A DNA stretch of 64,000 nt. Origin: an uncultured Roseburia sp. Its GTDB lineage: Bacteria > Bacillota > Clostridia > Lachnospirales > Lachnospiraceae. The position numbers and the translations under genes are program-made. Under the pieces are notes generated by a model. That model ran no database searches. It had not been told where the DNA came from and worked only from the letters and a program-made list of their open reading frames with translations. Shown here in pieces: positions 25,537 to 35,168 of the stretch (within the stretch, counting starts at the first letter, position 1; each line of letters begins with the position of its first letter). The stretch covers positions 80,855-144,854 of the forward strand of contig CAJTOI010000007.1 in the NCBI GenBank assembly GCA_910577925.1. Direction: 5' to 3'.

Positions 25537-26607
25537 ATGAAAGCTTTTTTGATACTCGAAGACGGGAATGTGTTTACCGGAACCAGTATCGGTTCCGCCA
25601 GAGAGGTCATCAGTGAGATTGTGTTCAACACGTCGATGACCGGGTACTTGGAGGTTCTGACGGACCCGTCCTACGCAGGGCAGGCGGTTGTGATGACCTA
25701 TCCGCTGATCGGAAACTACGGGATTACGCCGGACATGGAGTCGGGCAGGCCCTGGCCGGACGGTTATATTGTGCGCGAGCTGTCTCGGATGCCCAGCAAT
25801 TTCCGATGTGAGGGAACGATTCAGGATTTCCTCACAAAATATGACATACCCGGTATCTGCGGCATTGACACGCGTGCGCTTACCAAGATACTGCGTGAAA
25901 AAGGTACGATGAACGGGATGATCACGACGGATGAAAACTATAATCTTGATTTGATTATTCCGAAATTAAAAGAATACCGCACGGGAAATGTGGTGGACAG
26001 AGTGACCTGTGGGGAGAAGCATGTACGAAAAGGCGGCAGACTGCATGTGGCGCTCTTAGACTACGGCGCAAAGAACAATATCGCAGAGTCGCTGCATAAG
26101 CGCGGCTGTGAGGTGACGATCTATCCGGCCTGCACGCCGGCGGAGGAGATTCTGGCGGCACAGCCGGACGGAATTATGCTGAGCAACGGCCCGGGAGACC
26201 CGAAGGAATGCGGTGATATCATAGCGGAGGTAAAGAAGCTCTACGACTCGGACACACCGATTTTTGCAATCTGTCTCGGACATCAGCTGATGGCGCTGGC
26301 CAACGGATTTGACACGCACAAGATGAAATACGGCCATCGCGGCGGAAATCATCCGGTCAAAGATTTGGAGACGGGGCGTGTCTATATCTCTTCTCAGAAT
26401 CACGGGTATGTCGTCGACACCGGGACACTTGACCCGAAGGTGGCGAAACCGGCTTTCGTCAATGTCAATGACGGCACAAACGAGGGGCTTGCCTATGTGG
26501 GGAAGAATATTTTTACCGTGCAGTTCCACCCGGAGGCGTGCCCGGGACCGCAGGATTCCGCGTATCTGTTTGACCGGTTTATCACGATGATGGGAGGAGA
26601 CAAATAA
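25537..26607 (+). CDS. carA: Carbamoyl-phosphate synthase small subunit
   Basis: A 356-residue glutaminase subunit that hydrolyses glutamine and passes ammonia to CarB for carbamoyl phosphate, feeding arginine and pyrimidine synthesis. The N-terminal domain begins FLILEDGNVFTGTSIG. The class I amidotransferase domain holds the nucleophile Cys in ICLGHQ and the His in QFHPEACPGP. The open frame starts at TTG 25477, but ATG 25537 with AGGATAGGG upstream is the normal start. The stop shares a base with the carB start (TAATG), so translation is coupled. Confidence 0.96.
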   Translation: MKAFLILEDGNVFTGTSIGSAREVISEIVFNTSMTGYLEVLTDPSYAGQAVVMTYPLIGNYGITPDMESGRPWPDGYIVRELSRMPSNFRCEGTIQDFLTKYDIPGICGIDTRALTKILREKGTMNGMITTDENYNLDLIIPKLKEYRTGNVVDRVTCGEKHVRKGGRLHVALLDYGAKNNIAESLHKRGCEVTIYPACTPAEEILAAQPDGIMLSNGPGDPKECGDIIAEVKKLYDSDTPIFAICLGHQLMALANGFDTHKMKYGHRGGNHPVKDLETGRVYISSQNHGYVVDTGTLDPKVAKPAFVNVNDGTNEGLAYVGKNIFTVQFHPEACPGPQDSAYLFDRFITMMGGDK

Positions 26608-29600
26608 TGCCTAGAAATCAAAAGATTAAAAAAGTATTGGTAATCGGCTCCGGCCCTATCGTCATCGGCCAGGCGGCGGAATTTGACTATGCAGGAACAC
26701 AGGCTTGCCGCTCCTTAAAGGAAGAAGGGGTAGAAGTTGTTCTGGTAAACTCCAATCCTGCAACGATTATGACGGATAAGGAAATCGCGGACGAAGTCTA
26801 TATCGAGCCGTTGACGGTTCCCGTGTTAGAGCAGATTATCGCAAGGGAAAAGCCGGACAGCATCCTGCCGACACTCGGCGGTCAGGCCGGGCTGAATCTC
26901 GGCATGGAGCTTTCCGAAAAGGGTATTCTGGAAAAATATAATGTAAATTTAATTGGAACGACGGCGGAGACGATATTTAAGGCGGAGGACCGCCAGGCGT
27001 TTAAGGACACAATGGAAAAAATCGGGGAGCCATGTGCGGCCTCTCTGGTGGTCAATAATGTACAAGACGGCATCCGGTTTACGAATACCATCGGTTATCC
27101 GGTCGTGCTTCGGCCGGCATTTACGCTGGGCGGAAGCGGCGGCGGTATCGCGCACAACGAGACGGAACTGATTGAGATTCTGACAAACGGTCTGCGGCTT
27201 TCCCGCGTCGGCGAGGTGCTGGTCGAGCGCTGCATCGCGGGATGGAAGGAAATCGAGTACGAAGTGATGCGGGATGCCGCGGGTAACTGCATCACGGTGT
27301 GTAATATGGAAAATATTGACCCGGTCGGCGTGCATACCGGCGACTCGATCGTCGTGGCGCCCTCGCAGACGCTGGGAGATAAAGAATACCAGATGCTTCG
27401 GACATCTGCGCTGAATATTATATCAGAATTAAATATTACGGGAGGCTGCAATGTGCAGTATGCGCTGCACCCGGAGACCTTTGAGTACTGTGTGATCGAG
27501 GTGAATCCCCGTGTGTCCCGCTCATCTGCGCTTGCTTCCAAGGCGACCGGCTATCCGATTGCCAAGGTCGCGGCGAAGATCGCACTCGGCTACACATTAG
27601 ATGAGATCAAGAATGCCATCACACAGAAGACGTACGCGAGTTTTGAGCCGATGCTCGACTACTGTGTGGTAAAGATTCCGCGGCTTCCGTTTGACAAATT
27701 TATCACGGCAAAGCGCACGCTCACGACACAGATGAAAGCCACCGGCGAGGTTATGAGTATTTGTGATAATTTCGAGGGAGCCCTGATGAAGGCGATTCGT
27801 TCCCTGGAGCAGCATGTGGACAGCCTGCTGTCCTATGATTTCTCCGAATTGAGCAGAGCGGAGCTGCTGGCGCAGCTGGAGAAAGTGGACGACCGCAGAA
27901 TCTGGGTGATTGCGGAAGCGCTTCGCAGAAAAATTTCCTATGAGGAGATTCACGAGATCACGATGATTGACAGCTGGTTTATCGATAAGCTTGCGATTTT
28001 AGTCGAGATGGAGCAGCGGCTCTCAAATGAGCCGCTCACGGCGGAACTGCTGAAAGAGGCAAAGCGCATCGAGTTCCCGGACAGCGTGATCGCCGCGCTG
28101 ACCGGAAAGAGTGAGCGCGAAATTCACGACATGCGCTACGAGAACGGGATTGTGGCGGTCTATAAGATGGTAGATACCTGCGCCGCAGAGTTTGCGGCGG
28201 AAACCCCTTATTATTATTCGGTTTTCGGCAGCGAGAATGAGGCGGCCGAGACGAACCCGAAGAAGAAAGTACTTGTGCTGGGTTCCGGTCCGATCCGCAT
28301 CGGGCAGGGGATCGAGTTTGATTATTGTTCCGTGCACTGTACCTGGGCATTTGCAAAAGAGGGCTGGGAGACGGTGATTGTCAACAACAATCCGGAGACG
28401 GTGTCCACCGACTTTGACATTGCGGACAAGCTGTACTTTGAGCCGCTGGCGCCCGAGGACGTGGAGGCGATCGTGCGCTTGGAGAAGCCGGACGGCGCGG
28501 TCGTACAGTTCGGCGGACAGACCGCAATTAAGCTGACGGAAAGCCTGATGAAGATGGGCGTGCGGATTCTGGGCACGAAAGCGGAGGATGTGGATGCCGC
28601 GGAGGACCGCGAATTGTTTGATAAGATACTCGAACAGACCGAAATCCCGCGCGCGGCCGGAGGAACGGTATTTACGGCCGAGGAGGCGAAGGAAGTTGCA
28701 AACCGCCTCGGATATCCGGTGCTTGTGCGCCCGTCTTATGTGCTGGGCGGCCAGGGGATGAAGATTGCGTTCAGCGATGAGGAGATAGAGGAGTTTATCG
28801 GGATTATTAACCGCATCGCACAGGATCACCCGATTCTCGTGGACAAATATCTGCAGGGAAAAGAGATTGAGGTGGATGCGGTCTGCGACGGGACCGACAT
28901 TCTGATTCCGGGAATCATGGAGCATATCGAGCGCACCGGCGTTCACTCCGGCGACAGCATTTCCGTCTATCCGGCGCCGACGATCAGCGATCATGTGAAG
29001 GAGACGATCGTCGAGTACACGAAGCGGCTGGCGCAGGCGCTTCATGTGGTCGGGCTGATCAACATTCAGTTTATCGCGATGGACGAGGAAGTCTATGTGA
29101 TTGAGGTGAATCCGCGCTCGTCGCGGACCGTGCCCTATATCAGCAAGGTGACGGGAATCCCGATTGTGGATCTGGCGACGAAAGTGATTATCGGGGACAC
29201 AATACGCGGTCTCGGATATGAGCCGGGTCTTGTACCGGCGGCGGACTATATCGCAATTAAGATGCCGGTATTTTCGTTTGAGAAGCTGCGCGGCGCAGAG
29301 ATTTCTCTCGGACCGGAAATGAAATCGACCGGCGAGTGTCTCGGAATCGCAAAAACCTTTAACGAGGCGCTCTACAAGGCGTTCCTCGGCGCCGGGGTCA
29401 CATTGCCGAAGCATAAGCAGATGATTATGACCGTAAAGGATGCGGACAAGCCGGAGGCCGTGGATGTCGCGAAGCGGTTTGAGGCGCTCGGGTATAAGAT
29501 ATATGCGACGAGGAGTACCGCAAAGTATCTGCAGGAGCACGGGGTAAACGCGAGACGGGTCAACAAGATCTCGCAGGAGTCCCCGAATGTGATGGATCTG

Positions 29601-29813
29601 ATTCTCGGCCACAAGATAGACCTTGTGATCGACACGCCGACACAGGGAAACGGCGACAAGACCCGCGACGGATTTTTGATCCGCAGAAACGCGATCGAGA
29701 CCGGCGTCTACTGTATTACGGCGATGGATACGGCTGGCGCTCTGGCGAGGAGCCTTGAGACCGCGACGGACACGCTGACACCGGTAGATATCGCGACGGT
29801 GAAGAACTTATAG
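26607..29813 (+). CDS. carB: Carbamoyl-phosphate synthase large subunit
   Basis: A full-length 1068-residue enzyme. Two homologous ATP-grasp halves (about 1-400 and 550-935) are separated by an oligomerisation region, and a C-terminal MGS-like regulatory domain follows (about 936-1068). Each half starts with its nucleotide motif (KVLVIGSGPIVIGQ and KVLVLGSGPIRIGQG) and carries VEVNPRVSRSSALASK or VEVNPRSSRT. The C-terminal domain is where UMP or ornithine effectors bind in characterised enzymes. A strong terminator follows. Confidence 0.97.
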   Translation: MPRNQKIKKVLVIGSGPIVIGQAAEFDYAGTQACRSLKEEGVEVVLVNSNPATIMTDKEIADEVYIEPLTVPVLEQIIAREKPDSILPTLGGQAGLNLGMELSEKGILEKYNVNLIGTTAETIFKAEDRQAFKDTMEKIGEPCAASLVVNNVQDGIRFTNTIGYPVVLRPAFTLGGSGGGIAHNETELIEILTNGLRLSRVGEVLVERCIAGWKEIEYEVMRDAAGNCITVCNMENIDPVGVHTGDSIVVAPSQTLGDKEYQMLRTSALNIISELNITGGCNVQYALHPETFEYCVIEVNPRVSRSSALASKATGYPIAKVAAKIALGYTLDEIKNAITQKTYASFEPMLDYCVVKIPRLPFDKFITAKRTLTTQMKATGEVMSICDNFEGALMKAIRSLEQHVDSLLSYDFSELSRAELLAQLEKVDDRRIWVIAEALRRKISYEEIHEITMIDSWFIDKLAILVEMEQRLSNEPLTAELLKEAKRIEFPDSVIAALTGKSEREIHDMRYENGIVAVYKMVDTCAAEFAAETPYYYSVFGSENEAAETNPKKKVLVLGSGPIRIGQGIEFDYCSVHCTWAFAKEGWETVIVNNNPETVSTDFDIADKLYFEPLAPEDVEAIVRLEKPDGAVVQFGGQTAIKLTESLMKMGVRILGTKAEDVDAAEDRELFDKILEQTEIPRAAGGTVFTAEEAKEVANRLGYPVLVRPSYVLGGQGMKIAFSDEEIEEFIGIINRIAQDHPILVDKYLQGKEIEVDAVCDGTDILIPGIMEHIERTGVHSGDSISVYPAPTISDHVKETIVEYTKRLAQALHVVGLINIQFIAMDEEVYVIEVNPRSSRTVPYISKVTGIPIVDLATKVIIGDTIRGLGYEPGLVPAADYIAIKMPVFSFEKLRGAEISLGPEMKSTGECLGIAKTFNEALYKAFLGAGVTLPKHKQMIMTVKDADKPEAVDVAKRFEALGYKIYATRSTAKYLQEHGVNARRVNKISQESPNVMDLILGHKIDLVIDTPTQGNGDKTRDGFLIRRNAIETGVYCITAMDTAGALARSLETATDTLTPVDIATVKNL

Positions 29814-29856
29814 GTGAAGAATTTATAAGCGAGAACTTATAGCAGAAAAACGAAAT

Positions 29857-29901
29857 AAAAGGCAGAGCCCGAATTTGTGCGGATTCGGGCTCTGCCTTTT
29901 T
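29857..29901 (+). terminator. Terminator of carAB
   Basis: Perfect 18-base arms read AAAAGGCAGAGCCCGAAT, with an 8-base loop, ending in a T-run. Confidence 0.93.
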
Positions 29902-29942
29902 AAAATTTAAGAAAACTCTAAGAAAAAAATGATCTCCGGTAC

Positions 29943-29972
29943 TTGAACAGACGGTATGCTTTGCTTTATGAT
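29943..29972 (+). promoter_or_regulatory. Promoter of the YbjQ-type gene
   Basis: TTGAAC, an 18-bp spacer, then TATGAT. Confidence 0.5.
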
Positions 29973-30023
29973 AGAAAACAGAAAAGAAGGACAGAAATGA
30001 CAGGAGACGAAGGAGGCATATCA

Positions 30024-30344
30024 ATGGTTGTTACAACAACACCCCAGATTGAGGGAAAAAGAATCGCGGAATATCGCGGTATCGTATTCGGAGAAGTGGT
30101 GTCCGGTGTGGATTTTGTGAGAGATTTTGCGGCCGGTCTTACCAATTTTTTCGGCGGGCGCTCTAATTCTTATGAGGATGAACTGATGCGCGCCAGAGAG
30201 CAGGCGCTGGCAGAGATGGAGCAGAGGGCGTATGCGCTGGGGGCAAATGCGGTTGTGGGCGTGGATATCGATTACGAAGTGCTGGGGGCGAATAACGGCA
30301 TGCTGATGGTGACGGTATCCGGGACGGCTGTGGTGTGTGAATAG
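30024..30344 (+). CDS. YbjQ/UPF0145 family protein
   Basis: A 106-residue protein with the family core EYRGIVFGEVVSG near the N-terminus and ALGANAVVGVDIDYEV near the C-terminus. Length fits. ATG 30024 follows AGGAGG; the earlier open frame is not needed. The family forms small oligomers and has no proven function. The next gene, 23 bp downstream, is a small membrane protein, so the two may act together. Confidence 0.85.
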   Translation: MVVTTTPQIEGKRIAEYRGIVFGEVVSGVDFVRDFAAGLTNFFGGRSNSYEDELMRAREQALAEMEQRAYALGANAVVGVDIDYEVLGANNGMLMVTVSGTAVVCE

Positions 30345-30367
30345 CAGCGGAGGAGGACGGAGCGGAC

Positions 30368-30574
30368 GTGAGGAGATTTGACGATAATCTGGAGCGTGGG
30401 GGCTACCGGGCCAGTGCGGATGTACATATGTTTATCCCGGCCATTGCGGCTGCAATACTGCTGGTGCTGGTGGTGACGGCTTTTGTGATTGTCGCAAAGC
30501 AGGATATTGCCGCACGCAGGGCAGTAAATGCCGCGGATTCTGTAATTGCGGCGACAGAGACGGAGATACCGTGA
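30368..30574 (+). CDS. Small single-pass membrane protein
   Basis: A 68-residue ORF starting at GTG 30368 behind GGAGGACGGAG. It has a polar N-terminus, one strong transmembrane helix (FIPAIAAAILLVLVVTAFVIV) and a charged C-terminal tail. It probably shares a transcript with the YbjQ-type gene. I recognise no family. Confidence 0.5.
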   Translation: MRRFDDNLERGGYRASADVHMFIPAIAAAILLVLVVTAFVIVAKQDIAARRAVNAADSVIAATETEIP

Positions 30575-30637
30575 TCGAGGCGACGAGACGAAAGCTTCCG
30601 CGACTGCAGATAGCAAAACAGCGGTGAGGCTGTGCAG

Positions 30638-30698
30638 AAAAGAGGCTGCCTGCGGGGAACTTCCTTTGTGAGAAGTGTCCCCGCAGACAGCCTCTTTT
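30638..30698. terminator. Bidirectional terminator
   Basis: AAAAGAGGCTG-C-CTGCGGGGA pairs with TCCCCGCAG-A-CAGCCTCTTTT. It lies between converging transcripts, with A and T tracts on both sides. Confidence 0.9.
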
Positions 30699-30736
30699 AA
30701 CTTGTCGAAAACCGGTACGCCGGGGCGTTCCTGTTT

Positions 30737-31540
30737 TTAAGACAGCAGCGCCTTGTCGCTTGCAAATTCTTCGCCGCTGACGCGCTCGAACTGGTGAAGC
30801 AGATCCTCGACGGTCAGCTTCTTTTTTTCTTCTCCCGCGATATTTAAAATGATGCGGCCTTCATGCATCATAATCAGGCGGTTTCCGTGCGCGATGGCGT
30901 CCTTCATATTATGTGTGACCATCATGGCGGTCAGACGATGACCGGCAATGATTCTGTCGGAAATCTCAAGGACTTTTGCCGCGGTTTTTGGGTCTAATGC
31001 GGCCGTGTGCTCATCGAGCAGCAGCAGTTTCGGCTGCTTGATGGATGCCATCAGCAGTGTGATAGCCTGGCGCTGACCGCCGGAGAGAAGACCGACCTTG
31101 CTCGAAAGGCGGTTCTCAAGGCCGAGGTCTAATGCGGCGAGCATTGTGCGGTAGATATCCCGCTCTTTTCGGGTGATTCCCCAGCTTAACTTCCGGCTTT
31201 GGCCGCGGCGGGCCGCAATCGCCATGTTCTCTTCGATGGACATCGTGGCGGCGGTTCCGGTCATGGGGTCCTGGAAGACGCGCCCGAGATATTTTGCCCG
31301 CTTGAACTCGGAAAGCTTCGTCACATCATCCCCGCCGATATAAATCTTGCCGGAATCCACCGGCCACACGCCGGCAACCGCATTGAGCGTCGTCGATTTC
31401 CCGGCACCGTTTCCCCCGATAACCGTGACAAAGTCCCCCTCATTTAAAACGAGGTCAACGCCGTCTAACGCGACCTTTTCGTTGATCGTTCCGGGATTGA
31501 AAGTCTTGCGGATATGGTCGATTTTCAGCATTTCAGTCAT
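30737..31540 (-). CDS. ABC transporter ATP-binding protein (TrpZ-like)
   Basis: A 267-residue ATPase: Walker A GGNGAGKST, signature LSGGQRQAI, Walker B LLLLDEHTAALD. The start is ATG at 31540 behind AGGAGGTG; its ATG overlaps the permease stop (ATGA), so translation is coupled. It powers the permease and lipoprotein of this three-gene operon. The layout (substrate-binding lipoprotein, single permease, ATPase of the branched-chain-like type) matches the group annotated as TrpXYZ or ABC_sub_bind systems. Confidence 0.88.
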   Translation of the reverse strand: MTEMLKIDHIRKTFNPGTINEKVALDGVDLVLNEGDFVTVIGGNGAGKSTTLNAVAGVWPVDSGKIYIGGDDVTKLSEFKRAKYLGRVFQDPMTGTAATMSIEENMAIAARRGQSRKLSWGITRKERDIYRTMLAALDLGLENRLSSKVGLLSGGQRQAITLLMASIKQPKLLLLDEHTAALDPKTAAKVLEISDRIIAGHRLTAMMVTHNMKDAIAHGNRLIMMHEGRIILNIAGEEKKKLTVEDLLHQFERVSGEEFASDKALLS

Positions 31541-32478
31541 GGGCGCACCTCCTTTCGGGCGTATTTTGCCTTGAGATACGGGATCGCGAGGAAAAGCGCC
31601 ACGACAATCGCGGAAAACAGTTTCAGGTCGTCGGAGGGAAGCTTTAACCACAATACCAGGTTCATGACAATATAGTAAATGATGGCTCCGGCGATAACCG
31701 AAAGCATGGTGTAGGCAAACGCGAAGTATTTGCCGGCACAGAGTTTCCCGAACACAACCTCACCGATGATGACGGCGGCAAGCCCGATGACGATGGCTCC
31801 GCGGCCCATGTTGACATCCGCGGCGCCCTGATACTGCGCGTAGAGTCCGCCGGAAAGACCGACAAGTCCGTTGGAGATCATGAGTGCGAGCACCGTGTGA
31901 AAATCGGTGTTGATGCCCTGGGCTCTTGCCATCTGCGGATTGCATCCGGTTGCACGGATGGCATGTCCCTGCTCGGTTCCGAAATACCAGTAGAGAATCA
32001 TGACAACGGCGAGACAAAACAGGATGCTGGTCGCAAACACGCGGATCTTTGTGGCGTCGGAATCCGAGAGGTAACGGAGAGAGACAACCAGGTTGTATTT
32101 GTCTACGCTGACGGCCTGGTTCGAGCAGCCCATAATATTCAGATTAACGGAATAGAGGGAAATCTGGGTTAAAATACTCGCCAGAATCCCCGGAATACCG
32201 AGTGCGGTATGCAAAAGCCCGGTGACAAGACCGGCAGTCATACCTGCCAGAAAGGCAAAAATAAGCGCGAGCCACGGATTCATCCCTCCGCGGATCAGCA
32301 TCACGGCGACGGCGCCGCCGGTTGCAAGAGAGCCGTCCACAGTCAGGTCGGCAAAATCCAGCAGACGGTAAGTGATATAAACCCCGAGCGCCATCATTCC
32401 CCAAAGCAGTCCCTGTGCGCACGCACCGGGCATGGAACGGAGAAGAGCCATAGGGTCTAAGGTCATTAAGATTGTCAT
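31537..32478 (-). CDS. ABC transporter permease (TrpY-like)
   Basis: A 313-residue membrane protein with about eight or nine helices. The sequence (GVYITYRLLDFADLTVDGSLATGGA near the N-terminus) is typical of permeases that work with PF04392-type binding proteins. It is the only permease gene, so a homodimer is expected. It lies 36 bp downstream of the lipoprotein gene. Confidence 0.87.
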   Translation of the reverse strand: MTILMTLDPMALLRSMPGACAQGLLWGMMALGVYITYRLLDFADLTVDGSLATGGAVAVMLIRGGMNPWLALIFAFLAGMTAGLVTGLLHTALGIPGILASILTQISLYSVNLNIMGCSNQAVSVDKYNLVVSLRYLSDSDATKIRVFATSILFCLAVVMILYWYFGTEQGHAIRATGCNPQMARAQGINTDFHTVLALMISNGLVGLSGGLYAQYQGAADVNMGRGAIVIGLAAVIIGEVVFGKLCAGKYFAFAYTMLSVIAGAIIYYIVMNLVLWLKLPSDDLKLFSAIVVALFLAIPYLKAKYARKEVRP

Positions 32479-32514
32479 GTGAAACCCTCATCTTCCTAAA
32501 ATTAAAGTAAAAAA

Positions 32515-33591
32515 TTATTCAACCGCGATCGCTTCATAGTCGTCGGGAACGGTAATGCCCAGCTGTTCGCAGACTGCGGCATTGTATTTTTTGGTGACGG
32601 TCGGAGCATACTGAATTTCCATCGCGGAGATATCGGCACCGTTTACGAGGATATCGTAAGCCATCTCACCGGCGGTATAGCCGATATCATAATAGCTGAT
32701 GGAGAGCGTTGCGGCGCCGCAGCCGCCGCAGATGCCCTCTTCGCCGGCAATAATCGGAATCCCTGCGGGAAGTGCGATATTGTTGATGGTCTCGGCATTG
32801 CCTGCCATCGTATTGTCGGTCGGGATATAGATCACATCCGCTTCGCTTACGGCATTCTGCACGACCGATGCGATGTCGTTGGAGTCGGCGGCGGTAAATT
32901 CCTTGTATGCGATTCCGTCGGCGTCAAGAGCTTCCTCGAATTTTGCTGCCTGGTACGCGGAGTTCGGTTCTGCGGAGCAGTAGATGATACCGACCGTCTT
33001 TGTATCCGGGAACAGCTCGAGCAGCATGTCCTCCTGCTGGTCAATCGGAGCCAGATCAGAAGTTCCGGAGATATTACGTCCGGTCGTGCCGGTCCAGTCG
33101 TCCATATCAAGGGCGGTGGCATAGTCTGTGACGGAGGTTCCGAGAACCGGAATCGTACTTGTAGCCGCAGCCGCGCACTGCAGTGCGGTGGTTGCGTTTG
33201 CGAGAATCAGATCGTAATTGCCGGAGACAAAGCGGTTGCTGATTGTGGCGCAGTTCGCCTGTTCTCCCTGCGCATTCTGCAGGTCAAAGGTGACATTCCC
33301 CTCGCCGAGAAGCTGATTGAGAGCATCCATAAAGCCCTCGGAGGCGGAGTCGAGCGCCGGGTGCTCCAGCTGCTGTACGATGCCGATTGTGTAGGTTTTC
33401 CCGTCTGTGTCGGCGCCGTCGGAAGCGGATGATCCGTCCGCAGAAGCATCGTCCGCGGGAGCATCCGCGGAAACGTCGCCGCCCGCGCCGCCCGCATCGG
33501 AAGCGGACTTGCTGTCACCGCCGCAGGCGGTCAGAGAAAGTGCCATTGCGGTAGCCATCATAATCGAAAAAAATCTGGTTTGTTTTTTCAT
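32515..33591 (-). CDS. ABC substrate-binding lipoprotein (TrpX-like, PF04392 type)
   Basis: A 358-residue lipoprotein. The signal peptide ends in the lipobox LTAC, with Cys at about 22. A low-complexity Ala/Asp/Ser linker (about 28-62) leads to the binding domain, which begins YTIGIVQQLEHPALDSASEG and contains ANATTALQCAAAAT and IYIPTDNTM. Such proteins are often linked to tryptophan or other amino-acid uptake. I see no T-box in the leader (33592-33700), so the ligand stays open. First gene of the operon. Confidence 0.88.
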   Translation of the reverse strand: MKKQTRFFSIMMATAMALSLTACGGDSKSASDAGGAGGDVSADAPADDASADGSSASDGADTDGKTYTIGIVQQLEHPALDSASEGFMDALNQLLGEGNVTFDLQNAQGEQANCATISNRFVSGNYDLILANATTALQCAAAATSTIPVLGTSVTDYATALDMDDWTGTTGRNISGTSDLAPIDQQEDMLLELFPDTKTVGIIYCSAEPNSAYQAAKFEEALDADGIAYKEFTAADSNDIASVVQNAVSEADVIYIPTDNTMAGNAETINNIALPAGIPIIAGEEGICGGCGAATLSISYYDIGYTAGEMAYDILVNGADISAMEIQYAPTVTKKYNAAVCEQLGITVPDDYEAIAVE

Positions 33592-33690
33592 AAATCCTCC
33601 TTTAATGCTTTAACGCATTACTGCTTTTGATAGAAAAATTATAATGAGGAAAAGCGGATTCGTCAAGCCTTAATCTCAATTTAAAAAGAC

Positions 33691-33732
33691 ATAAAAACAG
33701 CCGTGCTGCGGTCGGTTTGTAGACACGGCTGT
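33691..33732 (-). terminator. Terminator of the HD-GYP-like gene
   Basis: ACAGCCGTG and CACGGCTGT arms; read on the minus strand a T-run follows. It separates this gene from the ABC operon downstream. Confidence 0.8.
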
Positions 33733-33746
33733 GTAAAACAAAGATT

Positions 33747-35042
33747 TTATACCAGTTTCATTTTTTTGCGCGGCGGCGTGGGCTCGGAGTCCGCCCCGTC
33801 GGGAAGAACGATATCCGGCAGGATGGAAGCGGAGTCGAGCAGGGACTCCATCTCTTCCTGCGCCTTCATCTGCTGGCGGATGCGCGCGCTCTCAAGCTTG
33901 GCGCGCCGGAACTTGTCGGCGGTCTCCTGAATATATCGGTCCGTGACAAAGTGCTTGAGCGTCTCCTCATCGATGGCAATGCGGTTATCCATGGTCTTCA
34001 TAATGTCGGTGACATGAAGGGAATCTCCGATCACCGGGTCGCTCAAGTCATAGAGCATATTGTTGGAGAACTTCAAGATCATCGGGTGGCGGAAATCCTC
34101 CGGATTTTCCATCAGAACAAGAGCCTTTTCGCCGTCGGACAGATCCACGCATGCGCCGGTGGGCAGAATGTGGATACACTGCGCCAGAGCAGTGACAACC
34201 TTTAAGCTGTAGGTGTGGCAGTTCTGCATGAGAAACGTAGTGGCTGCGACCTCGGAAACCGGCGGATGATTGATGTTCATAGCGGTGAGCCGGTCAAATT
34301 TATCCGAAACTTTTAAGATTTCCGTCAAAATGCGCAGATTCTCCGCAGGTTTTTTGATTTTCAGTGTTTTGCTCTTTGAGAAGATAATCTGCTGGATGAT
34401 TTCGAGAGAAAGCTTCGGCAGCTCACACTCTTCGTAGCGGGGGCGGATCGCCTCGTAGCCGCGTTCTAAGTTCATCTGGATAAACTCCGTATCGCTCTCC
34501 GTGAGGTCGTCGCCTTTGTCCAGCACGGACTGAGGCACATAAAGGTACCCGAAATCGTAAAGCAGAGCGGCCGTGATCAGGGCGGCCTGCTCCTCCCTGG
34601 CAATATGCATCTCATTCGAAATCAGCGCGCATAAAATCGCAACGCTGATGGCGTGCTTGTAGGTAAAATCCGCGGAACTGCGGAGCGTCTGGGTGAAATT
34701 CAGCTTGTGATCCATGACGCCGTAATGGGAATAGATATCGGCGACAAGCGAAGGCAAGGTTGCGGGGACCTGCTCTTTTTCGAGGGAGTCCATATTTTCC
34801 TTTAATTTAAACATATAAATCGTCTGAAACTGCTCGAATTCCAAATCTTCTCTGGTCAGAGGCGGCAGGGGTTCGGCGGGTTCGAGAATAAAAATCCCGA
34901 TGAGACCGAAATTCTCAATGCTGTTGATACCCTGTACTGTCAGCTTTGTGTCGCGCTCGTAGAGCAGTACGCCCATTTTGTTGTAGATTGGCTTTGCCAG
35001 CCGCATGCCGGGTTTTAAATCGGCAGTTTTAACAAATTGCAT
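33747..35042 (-). CDS. Degenerate HD-GYP-like protein
   Basis: A 431-residue cytosolic protein with an N-terminal DUF3391-like segment (VKTADLKPGMRLAKPIYNKMGVLL). A central region follows the HD-GYP fold order: KHAISVAILCALI, then AALLYDFGYLYVPQSVL where HDIGKIGIP is expected, then SDKFDRLTAMN. The HD dyad is YD, the HHE motif is missing and GYP is not seen, so the metal site for c-di-GMP hydrolysis looks lost. ATG 35042 follows AGGAGG. It could serve as a c-di-GMP sensor or scaffold. It is divergent from the wall-hydrolase gene. Confidence 0.75.
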   Translation of the reverse strand: MQFVKTADLKPGMRLAKPIYNKMGVLLYERDTKLTVQGINSIENFGLIGIFILEPAEPLPPLTREDLEFEQFQTIYMFKLKENMDSLEKEQVPATLPSLVADIYSHYGVMDHKLNFTQTLRSSADFTYKHAISVAILCALISNEMHIAREEQAALITAALLYDFGYLYVPQSVLDKGDDLTESDTEFIQMNLERGYEAIRPRYEECELPKLSLEIIQQIIFSKSKTLKIKKPAENLRILTEILKVSDKFDRLTAMNINHPPVSEVAATTFLMQNCHTYSLKVVTALAQCIHILPTGACVDLSDGEKALVLMENPEDFRHPMILKFSNNMLYDLSDPVIGDSLHVTDIMKTMDNRIAIDEETLKHFVTDRYIQETADKFRRAKLESARIRQQMKAQEEMESLLDSASILPDIVLPDGADSEPTPPRKKMKLV

Positions 35043-35168
35043 ATGTATCCTCCTAGAATGAAAAACACCTGTAAAATATACGTTTTCTGACCTTAATAAT
35101 ATCATATTGAAAGGCGAAAAACAATCTGCTATTATATATGGAAGAAACAAGATTCTGGGGAGATTCAA

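Noticed and set aside
28023..29612. 529-codon open frame on the minus strand
   Set aside because: It lies wholly antisense to carB, whose protein is conserved throughout. High GC gives long shadow frames.
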